A stretch of 64,000 bases of DNA from contig JAFAAS010000197.1 in NCBI GenBank assembly GCA_023426435.1, positions 1 through 64,000 of the forward strand, in the 5' to 3' direction. Position numbers and translations under genes: made by a program. This document shows, one piece after another, positions 1 through 8,600 of this stretch (position 1 is its first letter; the number at the start of each line of letters is the position of its first letter). The notes below the pieces were generated by a model, which saw only the letters and a program-made list of their open reading frames with translations, searched no databases and was not told the DNA's origin. The DNA is from Verrucomicrobiota bacterium. Lineage in GTDB: Bacteria; Verrucomicrobiota; Verrucomicrobiia; Opitutales; Opitutaceae.

Positions 1-1
1 G

Positions 2-907
2 TTCTACACCGCGAGCATCCTCTACGTCCTCGCCTTCCTCCTCGCGGTCTTCTCCTGGCTCCGCTGGCCCGACGCCCTCGGCCGCTCCGCGTTCTGGCTC
101 CTCGTCCTCGCCTTCGCGCTCAGCACCGCCGGCATCGTCGTCCGCATGTGGCTCGAGAACCGTCCGCCCGTCACCAATCTCTACTCGTCCGCCCTCTTCG
201 TCGGCTGGGGCGCCGTCGCCCTCTGCGTTCTCCTCGAACGCATCTACAAGAACGCCATCGGCAGCGTCGCCGCCGGTATCATCGGTTTCGCTACACTGCT
301 CATCGCCCACCATCTTTCCCTCGGCGGCGACACGCTCGAGATGATGCGCGCCGTCCTCGACTCCAATTTCTGGCTCGCCACCCACGTCATCACCATCGCC
401 ATCGGCTACTCCGCCACGTTCCTCGCCGGCGCCCTCGCCCTCATCTACGTGGTCCGCGGCCTGTTCACCCAATCCCTCGATTCCAAAACCGCCGACACGC
501 TCGCGCGCATGGTTTACGGCATCGTCTGCTTCGCCACGATTTTCAGTTTCGTCGGCACCGTCCTCGGCGGCATCTGGGCCGATCAATCCTGGGGACGCTT
601 CTGGGGCTGGGACCCGAAGGAAAACGGCGCGCTCATCATCGTCCTCTGGAACTCCCTCATTCTCCACGCCCGCTGGGGCGGCCTCGTCAAAGCCCGCGGC
701 CTCATGGTCCTCGCCATCTTCGGCAACATCGTCACCGCCTGGAGTTGGTTCGGCGTCAACATGCTCGGCGTCGGTCTCCATAGCTACGGCTTCATGGAGT
801 CCGGCTTCCGCTGGCTCCTCGCCTTCGGCCTCTCGCAACTCCTCGCCATGCTCCTCGCCGCCACCCCGCTCGAGAAATGGCGCAGCTTCCGCACCGCTCA
901 ACCGTAA
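2..907 (+). CDS. ccsA: CcsA/ResC-type cytochrome c assembly protein (5' partial)
   Basis: Heme-handling inner-membrane protein of System II cytochrome c maturation. The frame is open from the first bases of the window, before the ATG at 146, so the true start lies upstream; about 301 residues are visible. The visible part is strongly hydrophobic with several membrane segments and carries the tryptophan-rich heme-handling motif WGRFWGWDPKE (codons near 590-620), preceded by GGIWAD. Conserved histidines lie in the flanking helices (for example in WLATHVITIAIGYS). In related bacteria CcsA is often fused or adjacent to ResB/Ccs1; the missing N-terminal part cannot be judged. It ends with TAA and faces the hemY gene convergently. 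Confidence 0.88.
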   Translation, partial: FYTASILYVLAFLLAVFSWLRWPDALGRSAFWLLVLAFALSTAGIVVRMWLENRPPVTNLYSSALFVGWGAVALCVLLERIYKNAIGSVAAGIIGFATLLIAHHLSLGGDTLEMMRAVLDSNFWLATHVITIAIGYSATFLAGALALIYVVRGLFTQSLDSKTADTLARMVYGIVCFATIFSFVGTVLGGIWADQSWGRFWGWDPKENGALIIVLWNSLILHARWGGLVKARGLMVLAIFGNIVTAWSWFGVNMLGVGLHSYGFMESGFRWLLAFGLSQLLAMLLAATPLEKWRSFRTAQP

Positions 908-916
908 GACCGCTCT

Positions 917-1046
917 ACAGCATATTAAATGGTTTCGCAGCCATCCGTCGGCCCGAACAAGCCGATTGGAACCACCGAGACGCAAAGAGCCCAGAGGAGA
1001 GCCACAGGATTTCTCCGTGTCTTTGTGCTTCTGTGGTTCACCAGAG
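917..1046 (+). repeat. Dispersed intergenic repeat, family A, copy 1
   Basis: Intergenic sequence between the convergent ccsA and hemY genes. It shares its layout with segments at 44573-44716 and 60229-60382: an AT-rich left end (GCATATTAAA), a GCCG..GGCCGAA core, a purine-rich A-C-CACxGAG arm, and a right arm reading CTCCGTG...CTGTGGTTCACC. The two CACxGAG/CTCxGTG arms are imperfect inverted repeats. This is the most diverged of the three copies. The remainder up to 1138 shows no further feature. Confidence 0.7.
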
Positions 1047-1138
1047 TGGCCACTTCATGCGCATTCGCGTTCCTTCGTGGTTGCTGAACGGCATTGCTCC
1101 ACCCGCTCGCCCCGCGCACATCGACGCGCCTCACCGCC

Positions 1139-2554
1139 TCACCGCGCCACGAGCGCTTCCGCCGCCATCGCCAACCGCCGCCCGCTCGCGATGCAGTTGC
1201 TCAACGAAATCCCATCGCGCCCGTTCCCTCCGATAAACAAACCCGGCGCCGCTTTCTCCGCCTCCGCACAGATCTCGAGATAGCGCCCGTAGCCCAGCGT
1301 GTATTGCGGAATCGCCCGCCGCCACCGCTTCACATGCACGAACTCCGGCGCGCCTCTCGCGCCCACTCGCTTTCGCAGCTCCGTCCGCACCAGCTCCTCA
1401 AGCGCCTGCTCCGATAGACCCGCCAGTTCCGGCTGGCGCACGCCGCCGACAAACGTCGTCAGCGCCACGTGCCCGTCCGGCGCCCGCCTCGGAAAAATCG
1501 TGCTCGAAAACAGCGCCCCCAACACCTGCCCGCGCTCCACTTCCGGCACCAACACCCCAAATCCATCCAGCGGATGCTCCACCGCCTCGCGTCTCCATCC
1601 TGTGAATACAGAAGCCACCGGCGCATGCTCGATCCTCGCCAGCTCCTTCAACTCCCGCGCCGCCGCAACGCCTTCGAACGCGATCGCCGCGAGACCCTCC
1701 GGCGGCAGCGCGCACACCACCGCCGCAAACGTCTCCTTCAACACCACCCCCGCAATTTCGAACTCCACCTCCCACTCTTCGCGCAGCCGCCGCACCGCTC
1801 GCACCCGCACCCCGCGCCGCACCGCCCCGCCGAGCAGGTGCTCCATCGTTCGCGGCAGCTCCTGCAGTCCTCCCCGAAACGAAAACATCCGGCCCGTCGG
1901 CCCGCCGCTCGTATTCTTTCGCGCAATCGCTCCGCGGATCAGCGATCCGTGCTCCTGCTCCAACTTCCACAATTTCGGAAACCCATGCTTCACCGACAAC
2001 CGCGTCGGATCTCCCGCATACACGCCGCCCACAAACGGATTCACCGCATAATCCAAAAACTCGTCGCCCAACCGGCGTCTCACGAACTCCGCGACGCTTT
2101 CCTCCGCCTCCGGCGCCGCCTTCGCCCGAAACGGTTCCCCCAACAATCCCAGCTTCGCCTTCCACGAAAACAATCCCGTCGCCGCAAATCCCACCGGCGA
2201 CGCCGGCATCGCCATCATCACGTCGTCACGCACCACGTAGCGTTTCTTCGCCGCCGGCGACGCATACACGCGCTGCTTCCCGAGCCCCACTTCCTCGATC
2301 AACGCCGACACTTCCGGCGCATTCTCCATCATCGCATTCGGCCCGGTCTCGTGCAGCCAGTCGCCCACGCGATGGCTGCCGATCGCGCCACCCACCCGCC
2401 CCGCAGCTTCAAACACCACCACCGCCTGCCCCGCCTGCCGCAAGGTCCACGCCGCCGTCAACCCGGTGATGCCTCCGCCAATCACCGCAATCGCCGGACG
2501 CGACTCGCGACCGCCGCGAAGCTGCGCCTTCACGATCTCCGCGCCCACTTTCAT
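1139..2554 (-). CDS. hemY: Protoporphyrinogen oxidase, oxygen-dependent, HemY type
   Basis: FAD enzyme that oxidises protoporphyrinogen IX to protoporphyrin IX, the penultimate step of heme synthesis; 471 aa, normal for the family. The N-terminal dinucleotide-binding motif is VIGGGITGL (residues 24-32), followed by the FEAAGRVGG segment. The TGPNAM region and the C-terminal FIGGNGRDGISLSNCI block match the family FAD-binding end. The ATG at 2554 overlaps the stop of the upstream 43-aa ORF in an ATGA arrangement, so translation of the two is probably coupled. Heme synthesis next to a cytochrome c assembly gene makes functional sense although the two are convergent. Confidence 0.9.
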   Translation of the reverse strand: MKVGAEIVKAQLRGGRESRPAIAVIGGGITGLTAAWTLRQAGQAVVVFEAAGRVGGAIGSHRVGDWLHETGPNAMMENAPEVSALIEEVGLGKQRVYASPAAKKRYVVRDDVMMAMPASPVGFAATGLFSWKAKLGLLGEPFRAKAAPEAEESVAEFVRRRLGDEFLDYAVNPFVGGVYAGDPTRLSVKHGFPKLWKLEQEHGSLIRGAIARKNTSGGPTGRMFSFRGGLQELPRTMEHLLGGAVRRGVRVRAVRRLREEWEVEFEIAGVVLKETFAAVVCALPPEGLAAIAFEGVAAARELKELARIEHAPVASVFTGWRREAVEHPLDGFGVLVPEVERGQVLGALFSSTIFPRRAPDGHVALTTFVGGVRQPELAGLSEQALEELVRTELRKRVGARGAPEFVHVKRWRRAIPQYTLGYGRYLEICAEAEKAAPGLFIGGNGRDGISLSNCIASGRRLAMAAEALVAR

Positions 2555-2682
2555 CTCTCGTCACGGCGCTCGACCCGCACCCGCTTCAACGCCCGCCTCG
2601 GCCACTCCCCCGCCTCCCAACGCGCCCACAGCGCAAACACAGCGGCCAACGACAACACAGTGAGAAAGGTGATCGTATTCAT
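2551..2682 (-). CDS. Small single-pass membrane protein coupled to hemY
   Basis: A 43-aa ORF starting at ATG 2682. Residues 1-20 (MNTITFLTVLSLAAVFALWA) form a hydrophobic helix, followed by a strongly basic tail (RRALKRVRVERRDER). Its TGA overlaps the ATG of hemY by four bases (ATGA), the usual signature of translational coupling. No family is recognised. The shape (one N-in/out helix with a basic cytosolic tail) fits a small membrane accessory protein, perhaps helping to place HemY at the membrane; that role is inference. The ORF is too short for most gene callers. Confidence 0.55.
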   Translation of the reverse strand: MNTITFLTVLSLAAVFALWARWEAGEWPRRALKRVRVERRDER

Positions 2683-2918
2683 GGTGTGAAGAATGGGCTG
2701 ATGTTAATCCCACTCGCCGCACCTCGCTGCGCCCCTCTTGCCCGGAGCCGCGCAGATCTTGCTCCCTCAACAGTCTCGCTACTCGCCAGCGCCGCGCCGG
2801 CAAACCCCGATCGAACCACCTTCCCCGCAACGTCTCACGTTTTCGGCGACGGAAACTCGAACGAAGTTTTCACCTTCACCTCCACCGGCTCGCCCGCCCG
2901 CCTTGAGAGCGCGCGCGA

Positions 2919-3371
2919 TCAGCCGCGCCCGCCTTTCAACAACACCAAATGGTCCACGCCGCTCTGCTCGAACTCCCGCCAATACGCGTCCTGCATCTCC
3001 GCGAGTTTCTCTTCGTGCGCCGGCTCCAACTCCTCCGCTTCCGCCGCGCTTCCAATCTCCGCGCGCAAATCCCGCGCCGCCAGCCGCGCCACCAGCTCCG
3101 CCCAAAACGTATCCTCCGCAAACGCATCCAGCTTCTCCGCCGCCACACCTTCCGTCACCCGCTCGTTGAGGAACAGCTCCCCGTTCACATCCGACTCGAC
3201 CAAATCCGCGCACCCAAATCCTTCGGCCATCCCGAAGAGTTTCTGCGCCAGGTCCTCATAGCGCTCCGGCATCGTCGCCGGATCGTCGGCCCGCGCCCCC
3301 GCGACCGACAACCCCATGTGCACCAGCTCCAGCAGGCGCCCAAACTCCTTCGTCGTGAACGAAACTTTCAT
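2919..3371 (-). CDS. Conserved hypothetical protein
   Basis: A 150-aa soluble protein beginning MKVSFTTKEFGRLLELVHMG if the internal ATG at 3371 is used; the longer reading frame (to 3416) adds a low-complexity Gly/Arg leader that is unlikely to be coding. The sequence is acidic and mainly helical by composition, with a Glu/Ala-rich middle (AEAEELEPAHEEKLAEM). No signal peptide, membrane helix or recognisable catalytic motif is visible. It stands alone between hemY and the oxidoreductase group. Function unknown. The stretch 2683-2918 upstream of hemY's small ORF holds no clear feature. Confidence 0.6.
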   Translation of the reverse strand: MKVSFTTKEFGRLLELVHMGLSVAGARADDPATMPERYEDLAQKLFGMAEGFGCADLVESDVNGELFLNERVTEGVAAEKLDAFAEDTFWAELVARLAARDLRAEIGSAAEAEELEPAHEEKLAEMQDAYWREFEQSGVDHLVLLKGGRG

Positions 3372-3603
3372 GGGCGACTGGAAAACGCCGCCCCGCCCGC
3401 CGCAAGCCGGATCCATTTCCCGCCTGCTATGACGTCAACCACACCCGCCTGTCGCGCCCCGACAAGGTCTTCAGTGTCTTCGGCAACTACATCTTCGCGC
3501 GCAGCGGTCTCTTCTCGCCATGCTGCAGCCGCCGCTCGCCCGCCTGCGCGAGCATCGCTCGCCGGCCCATCCGCTGAAACAGCTGCACGCCCGATCACAA
3601 TCC

Positions 3604-4971
3604 CTACAACCCGGCGAGCTCCCAACCTTTCCGATAAGAACGCCGCACAAATCCGTTCGCCTCCGCTTCGTTCTCGAAACGCAACGCCGCCGCATTCCAT
3701 TGCAACGTCGTCTGCGGAAACCGCACCGCCACGCTGCCGAGCAGCACAGCCTCCGTCAGCGGCCCGGAATACCCGAAGGGCGCCAACGGCTTCGATTCGC
3801 CGCCGACACACGCCTCCGCCCAGTCCGACCAGTGATGCGTCTCCACCACTTCCGGCCAAACAAAGTCCTTGAATTCAGTTTCCGGATACAAGCGCGGCGT
3901 ATCCACATGCGGCACATGCAACACGCCTTTCGTGCCGATCAGGATCGAACCCTGCGCCATCAATTCCTCCTGCCGGCGCCGGTGCGTTTCCGGCACCGAC
4001 GCCGGCGTCACGAGCGCAAGGATGTCCTCCGGCGGACGACGATTGCCGTCATACCAAATCACCGGCAGCGTCTTGCCTTCAGTCTGCGCCGTGCCGGGAA
4101 ACACATAGCGGATCAGCGCGTTCGAGGACCAGTTCCACGCATCGGGCGCCACGCCTTCCGACCGCACCGACACCGGCGCCGAAAGCTCGAGCCCTTCGAA
4201 CACCGGATCGAAAATATGGCAGCCCATGTCGCCGAAGGTGCCGACGCCGAAATCCAATCGTGCCCGCCAGCCAAAGGGATGATAATACTCATCACCAACG
4301 TAAGGCCGCTCTTCGCACCCGCCGAGCCACAGGTCCCAGTCGAATCCTTCCGGCACCGACGCAGCCGCCGGCGGCGGTCCGGACCCACCCCAGTCCTTGT
4401 TGCTCCAGGTATGCACTTCGCGAACCTTGCCGATCACTCCGCTTCGAATGAGCGCGACCGCCTGCCGATAAGGCTTCGTCGAGTGAACTTGAATTCCCAT
4501 TTGAGTCACCAGCGGTTTTCCTCGCGCGTATTCGGTCAACACCCGCGTCTCGTGCAGATCATGCGCCAGCGGCTTCTGACCATACACGTGCTTGCCACGC
4601 TGCATCGCCGCGAGCGCCATCACCGCATGCATGTGATCGGGCGTGGAGACGTTCACCGAATCGATGTTCCTCTCCTCCTTGTCGAGCAGCTCGCGCCAAT
4701 CCTGATAAATCCTCGCCTCCGGAAACGCCGCGCGCACTTGCTCCGTGCGCGCAAGATCTACCTCAGCAACCGCCACGAGTTTAACGAACGGATTGCTGCA
4801 GATCGCCTCGATGTCCGCCCACGCCATGCCCGCCGCCCCAAAACTCGCATGCCGCAGCACCCGACTGGGCGGCGCCGAGATCAGATTTCGCGCGATGAAG
4901 GGCGCGGCCATCGCCGCACCTCCGAGTGTTTTTACGAACTGCCGGCGACTTGGGGTAAACGAGAAAGCCAT
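3604..4971 (-). CDS. Exported Gfo/Idh/MocA family oxidoreductase (Tat substrate)
   Basis: NAD(P)-dependent sugar or cyclitol oxidoreductase, 455 aa. It begins with a twin-arginine signal: SRRQFVKTLGG with Arg 9-10, then an Ala-rich hydrophobic stretch, so folded protein with bound cofactor is probably exported by Tat, as known for glucose-fructose oxidoreductase relatives. The Rossmann part follows (VKLVAVAEVD, STPDHMHAVMA). The family lysine motif, usually EKP, reads QKP here (GKHVYGQKPLAHD), a variant common in secreted members. A C-terminal substrate domain holds DMGCHIFDPVF. It is divergent from the cytosolic relative at 5151 and the DUF1080 hydrolase, consistent with 3-keto-glycoside chemistry. 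Substrate unknown. Confidence 0.85.
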   Translation of the reverse strand: MAFSFTPSRRQFVKTLGGAAMAAPFIARNLISAPPSRVLRHASFGAAGMAWADIEAICSNPFVKLVAVAEVDLARTEQVRAAFPEARIYQDWRELLDKEERNIDSVNVSTPDHMHAVMALAAMQRGKHVYGQKPLAHDLHETRVLTEYARGKPLVTQMGIQVHSTKPYRQAVALIRSGVIGKVREVHTWSNKDWGGSGPPPAAASVPEGFDWDLWLGGCEERPYVGDEYYHPFGWRARLDFGVGTFGDMGCHIFDPVFEGLELSAPVSVRSEGVAPDAWNWSSNALIRYVFPGTAQTEGKTLPVIWYDGNRRPPEDILALVTPASVPETHRRRQEELMAQGSILIGTKGVLHVPHVDTPRLYPETEFKDFVWPEVVETHHWSDWAEACVGGESKPLAPFGYSGPLTEAVLLGSVAVRFPQTTLQWNAAALRFENEAEANGFVRRSYRKGWELAGL

Positions 4972-5150
4972 GCGCTCATCCTCTGCGCCGGACCGCTTCT
5001 CCTGGCAACGCCGGACTCGCTCCGACGACTAACCCCAAACTCGAAAACCCCGAGCTCGCGTTTCATCGAGAACAGGTTGACCGACCTCGCCCGTGTGGCA
5101 CATCTGCGCACACCCCAAGAGGACGAAACCCTTTAGCCGCTCTCTCCCTC

Positions 5151-6230
5151 ATGCCTTCGAAACTTCGCGTCCTCGTCGCCGGTTGCGGCCACATGGGCAC
5201 TTCCCACGCCCGTGCCTATCGCGCCCTCGCGAACGACTTCGAAATCGTCGGACTCGTTTCGCGCGGCCCCGCCTCGCGACAAAAACTCAATGCCGAGTTC
5301 GGCGGCACGCTCGCCGAGTTCAGCGACTACACCGACGCGCTCGCGCGCACCAAGCCCGACGCCGTTTGCATCAGCACGTATCCAGAAACGCATGCCACCT
5401 ACGCCCTCGCCGCGCTCGAAGCCGGCGCTCACGTGTTTCTGGAAAAACCGGTGGCGGATAACCTCGCCGACTGCGAACGCGTGATCGCCACCGCCCAACG
5501 GCTCCGCCGCAAACTCGTCGTCGGCTACATCCTGCACGTGCATCCGTCCTGGCAGAAATTCACCGAACTCGCCCGCACGCTCGGCAAACCGCTCGTGATG
5601 CGGATGAACCTCAATCAACAAAGTTCGGGCGCGAATTGGGAAACGCACAAAAACCTCCTGCGCACGACTTCGCCCATCGTCGATTGCGGCGTGCACTACG
5701 TGGACGTCATGTGCCGCATGACCGGCTCGCGTCCCGTCCGCGTAAACGGCATCGGCGCACGTCTCACCGACGAGATCGTGCCAGGGCAAATCAACTACGG
5801 TCACCTTCAAGTCACCTTCGCCGACGGCTCGGTCGGCTGGTATGAAGCCGGCTGGGGTCCGATGATGAGCGAAACCGCGTTCTTCGTGAAAGATGTCATC
5901 GGCCCGAAGGGTTGCGTGAGCATCGTCGCCGCCCACGCCGCCGCCGCCGGAAAATCGTCCGACGTCGACGCCCATTCGCAAACCGAGTCGCTCAAGCTTC
6001 ACCACGCGTCGCTGGGCCCCGACGGCAAATTCACCCGCCCCGACGAAATCGTCGACGTGAGCGATGAGCCTTCGCACGACGAACTTTGCCGGCGCGAGCA
6101 GGAGCGTTTCCTTCGCGCCATTCGCGATGACACCGATCTGACCGATCACTGGCAAAGCGCGATCGACAGCCTGCGCATCGTTCTCGCCGCGGACCGTTCG
6201 TTCCGCGAAGGCCGCACCGTCGAATTGTAA
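5151..6230 (+). CDS. Gfo/Idh/MocA family oxidoreductase (cytosolic)
   Basis: NAD(P)-dependent dehydrogenase, 359 aa. N-terminal Rossmann fold with GCGHMGTSHARAY (residues 11-23), then CISTYPETH and the canonical catalytic-lysine motif EKP in HVFLEKPVADN. The C-terminal domain includes DCGVHYVDVMCRM, where His is the likely proton relay. There is no signal peptide, so it should work in the cytosol. It is 39 bp upstream of the DUF1080 gene and very likely co-transcribed with it. The 179-bp gap to the divergent Tat-exported homologue probably holds promoters for both directions. Confidence 0.85.
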   Translation: MPSKLRVLVAGCGHMGTSHARAYRALANDFEIVGLVSRGPASRQKLNAEFGGTLAEFSDYTDALARTKPDAVCISTYPETHATYALAALEAGAHVFLEKPVADNLADCERVIATAQRLRRKLVVGYILHVHPSWQKFTELARTLGKPLVMRMNLNQQSSGANWETHKNLLRTTSPIVDCGVHYVDVMCRMTGSRPVRVNGIGARLTDEIVPGQINYGHLQVTFADGSVGWYEAGWGPMMSETAFFVKDVIGPKGCVSIVAAHAAAAGKSSDVDAHSQTESLKLHHASLGPDGKFTRPDEIVDVSDEPSHDELCRREQERFLRAIRDDTDLTDHWQSAIDSLRIVLAADRSFREGRTVEL

Positions 6231-6269
6231 CCCCCTCCAACTCGCTCAGCCCCCTCCCAAAAACGCCCC

Positions 6270-7574
6270 ATGAACGTTCGCGCTCTTTTTCTCTCCGCCT
6301 TCATTTTCAGCCTCACGACCCTCGCCTCCGCCGTCACCGCTCCTCCGGGTTTCACCCCGCTCTACAACGGCCGCGATCTCTCCGGCTGGCGCGGCGGCGA
6401 CACCTTCGATCACCGCAAGTGGCTCGCGTTGCCCGAGGCGGAACGTGCTGCGAAAAACGCCGAATGGACCGCCGACATGCGCGCCCACTGGTCCGCCCAG
6501 GGCGAGGAACTCGTAAACGACGGCCACGGCAAATACGCGACGACCGAGAAAGATTACGGCGACTTCGAACTGCTCCTCGAATATCGCACCGTCGCCCTCG
6601 CCGATTCCGGCATCTACCTGCGCGGCTGCCCACAGGTGCAGATCTGGGATTACACCGAGAAAGAAAAATTTCCGCTCGGCGCCGACAAAGGCTCCGGCGG
6701 CCTGTGGAACAACTCTCCCGGCGCACCCGGCAAAGATCCGCTCGTCCGCGCCGACAAACCGTTCGGCGAATGGAATCGCATGCGCATCCTGATGGTCGGC
6801 GCGCGCGTGAGCGTGTGGCTCAACGACCAACTCGTCGTCGATCACGCGCTCCTCGAAAACTTCTACGACCGCTCGCAACCCGTTCCCGCGCGCGGCCCCA
6901 TTCAGCTTCAAACCCACGGGGGCGAGATCCGCTGGCGCAATCTCTTCATCCGCGAAGTCGGCGCCGAGGAAGCGAATCGCATTCTCGCGACGCAGGGCGA
7001 CCACGCGTTTTCACCCGTCTTCAACGGCCGCGATCTCACCGGCTGGCGCGGCGCGATCGCCGACTATCAGGTCGTCGATGGCGCCATCGTTTGCCGGCCC
7101 CACAAAGGCGGCACGATTTTCACCGACGGGGTGTTCGCCGATTTTGCCGTGCGCCTGGAATTCAAGCTCCCTTCCGCCGGCAACAACGGCCTGGCCTTGC
7201 GGTATCCAGGAAATGGAGACCCCGCCTACACCGGCATGACCGAATGCCAGATCCTCGCCGAAGACTACGTGGACGTGAAAAAGAGTTCGCTCGATCCGCG
7301 CCAGTTGCACGGCTCCGCCTACGGCCTCATCGCCGCCGCCCAGGGCTACCAGCGTCCGATCGGCGAATGGAATTTCCAAGAGGTCACCGTCAAGGGCTCC
7401 ACGATCCGCGTGGAGCTCAACGGCACCACGATTCTCAACGGCGACCTTTCAACGGTGACCACGTTCCTCGCCGACAAAGCTCATCCCGGCAAAGATCGCA
7501 CGAGCGGCCATTTCGGTTTCGCCGGCCACCACGATCCCGTCGCCTTCCGCGCCGTCCGCATCAAGCGGCTCTGA
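6270..7574 (+). CDS. Secreted two-domain DUF1080 (3-keto-disaccharide hydrolase-like) protein
   Basis: A 434-aa protein with a clear signal peptide (MNVRALFLSAFIFSLTTLASA). Two DUF1080 concanavalin-like domains follow: the first opens FTPLYNGRDLSGWRGG (about residue 29), the second FSPVFNGRDLTGWRGA (about residue 249). Both carry the family pattern of an exposed-strand ELLLEYR or VRLEFKL segment and a late hydrophobic FGF/IQLQ strand. Proteins of this family include a 3-keto-disaccharide hydrolase; a neighbouring Gfo/Idh/MocA dehydrogenase would make the 3-keto substrate. The two domains are clearly diverged from each other. Exact substrate cannot be read from sequence. Confidence 0.82.
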   Translation: MNVRALFLSAFIFSLTTLASAVTAPPGFTPLYNGRDLSGWRGGDTFDHRKWLALPEAERAAKNAEWTADMRAHWSAQGEELVNDGHGKYATTEKDYGDFELLLEYRTVALADSGIYLRGCPQVQIWDYTEKEKFPLGADKGSGGLWNNSPGAPGKDPLVRADKPFGEWNRMRILMVGARVSVWLNDQLVVDHALLENFYDRSQPVPARGPIQLQTHGGEIRWRNLFIREVGAEEANRILATQGDHAFSPVFNGRDLTGWRGAIADYQVVDGAIVCRPHKGGTIFTDGVFADFAVRLEFKLPSAGNNGLALRYPGNGDPAYTGMTECQILAEDYVDVKKSSLDPRQLHGSAYGLIAAAQGYQRPIGEWNFQEVTVKGSTIRVELNGTTILNGDLSTVTTFLADKAHPGKDRTSGHFGFAGHHDPVAFRAVRIKRL

Positions 7575-7595
7575 GCCGCCGACGCCGCGCGGTCT

Positions 7596-8318
7596 TTACT
7601 CTTTCGCTTCCGGCGCGACTTCCAACTCGGCCTCCGCTCCGCGATCCGGATGCGGGATAATTTTCAACACGCCCAAGCTCGGCCGCGGCGGCACGCGATA
7701 CTTCAAATCCACAAACTTGCCGTCCATCTCGAACACGACGCCCATGTTCCAACGGCACGCCACCGGCTGCCCATCCTTCTCCGCGGGCCGGAACTGCCAC
7801 TTTTCCAACGTCTCCCGCGCCGCCGCCTCGAACTCCGGATGCGACGCCCGCAGCGTCGTCAGTTTCGTCAGCTTTCCCGTCGCATCGATCTGCAGCTCGA
7901 AAATCACTCCGCCCACTTCGCTCTGCGCCCACATCTCCTCCGGATAAAGCGGCACCGTCAGCTCGCCCGTGCCGATCGGACGCGGCGCATTGTTCGCCTC
8001 CGCCCCTTCATCGCCTTCGATCGGAATAAAAAACGGCACCCGCGCCGTGTAAGCCACCGGCTTCCCGTCCTTCTCGCGCTGCGGCAAATCCGTGTTCAAC
8101 GCCAGCGCCGTCGCCATCCGATCGATGAAATTGTCCGACGTCGTGTCGTCCGAATCCACAATCTTCAACGTCTCCTCCTCGCCTTCCGCGTTCACCTTGA
8201 TCTCGAACGTCACCGTATAACCGTTCTTCTTCGGCGCGGCACTCTCCGCCCCCCAAAGCAAGGGTGAGCCGGCGAGCAACGCAGTGGAAAACACAGAAAG
8301 CATTCGGACGAACTTCAT
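7596..8318 (-). CDS. Periplasmic TonB C-terminal-domain-like protein
   Basis: A protein of about 240 aa with signal peptide MKFVRMLSVFSTALLAGSPL when started at ATG 8318; the frame extends six codons further to 8336, and neither start has a convincing ribosome binding site. The second half (PLYPEEMWAQSEVGGVIFEL, then ASHPEFEAAARETLEKWQFRPA) matches the TonB C-terminal / energy-transducer repeat seen in secreted verrucomicrobial proteins; the first half (TVTFEIKVNAEGEEETLKIVD) may be a second, weaker copy. It lacks an N-terminal TM anchor plus Pro-rich spacer, so it is not a classic TonB. It is convergent with the DUF1080 gene, 21 bp apart. Confidence 0.65.
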   Translation of the reverse strand: MKFVRMLSVFSTALLAGSPLLWGAESAAPKKNGYTVTFEIKVNAEGEEETLKIVDSDDTTSDNFIDRMATALALNTDLPQREKDGKPVAYTARVPFFIPIEGDEGAEANNAPRPIGTGELTVPLYPEEMWAQSEVGGVIFELQIDATGKLTKLTTLRASHPEFEAAARETLEKWQFRPAEKDGQPVACRWNMGVVFEMDGKFVDLKYRVPPRPSLGVLKIIPHPDRGAEAELEVAPEAKE

Positions 8319-8404
8319 GGGAGTAGCCCGCGACATTGAGACCGCCCGCGTTTCTTGACGATGAAAATTCCGCCTTTCGGGATCCGCTCGGAAGCCCCAA
8401 AGAC

Positions 8405-8440
8405 AAACCGCCGCGCCGGGATCTTCCGGCGCGGCGGTTT
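8405..8440 (-). terminator. Strong GC hairpin with short T tract
   Basis: A perfect 15-bp inverted repeat (arms 8405-8419 and 8426-8440, AAACCGCCGCGCCGG and its complement) around a 6-nt loop. Read leftwards it is followed by GTCTTT, an intrinsic-terminator layout. It lies 87 bp upstream of the TonB-like gene and has no protein gene upstream on either strand, so it would end a non-coding transcript or act as an attenuator in a long leader. Confidence 0.6.
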
Positions 8441-8600
8441 GGTGTTTACCTGGGAGTCAACGCGTCTGGATCCGGCGCACCCCTCGTGCGCTTGGGCGAC
8501 ACTGTCCCGAAGCTCTTTGCCGCGAGCCACCGTCTCCGGCGCCCGCAAAGCGGTGAGAACCCACACCCTCGGCGCCGGTTCCCTCCCGCTCTAAAAGTCT
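8441..8600 (-). ncRNA. Possible structured leader or small RNA
   Basis: On the minus strand this stretch precedes the strong hairpin at 8405-8440. It contains an 8-bp perfect inverted repeat (CCGGCGCC at about 8572-8579 and GGCGCCGG at about 8537-8544) enclosing a stem-loop, and further short stems. It does not match the consensus of 6S RNA, RNase P RNA, tmRNA, SRP RNA or any riboswitch I know. No promoter can be assigned with confidence. The call rests only on structure plus a terminator without a gene. Confidence 0.25.

Noticed and set aside
3417..3603. A short stretch reading YDVNHTRLSRPDKVFSVFGN in one plus-strand frame
   Set aside because: Looks protein-like for about 30 codons, but there is no start, it soon breaks down, and no family is recognised. 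It may be a gene remnant, but support is too thin.
3520..5136. A 538-codon plus-strand frame opposite the Tat-exported oxidoreductase
   Set aside because: Antisense shadow; His/Arg-rich and without family motifs, whereas the minus strand carries a clear oxidoreductase.
7561..7595. A bidirectional terminator between the DUF1080 and TonB-like genes
   Set aside because: The stem GCGGCT/AGCCGC has only six pairs and no T tract close by; too weak to call.
8405..8600. 6S RNA, RNase P RNA, tmRNA or a known riboswitch
   Set aside because: None of the conserved cores of these RNAs is present; only generic stems and a terminator are seen.
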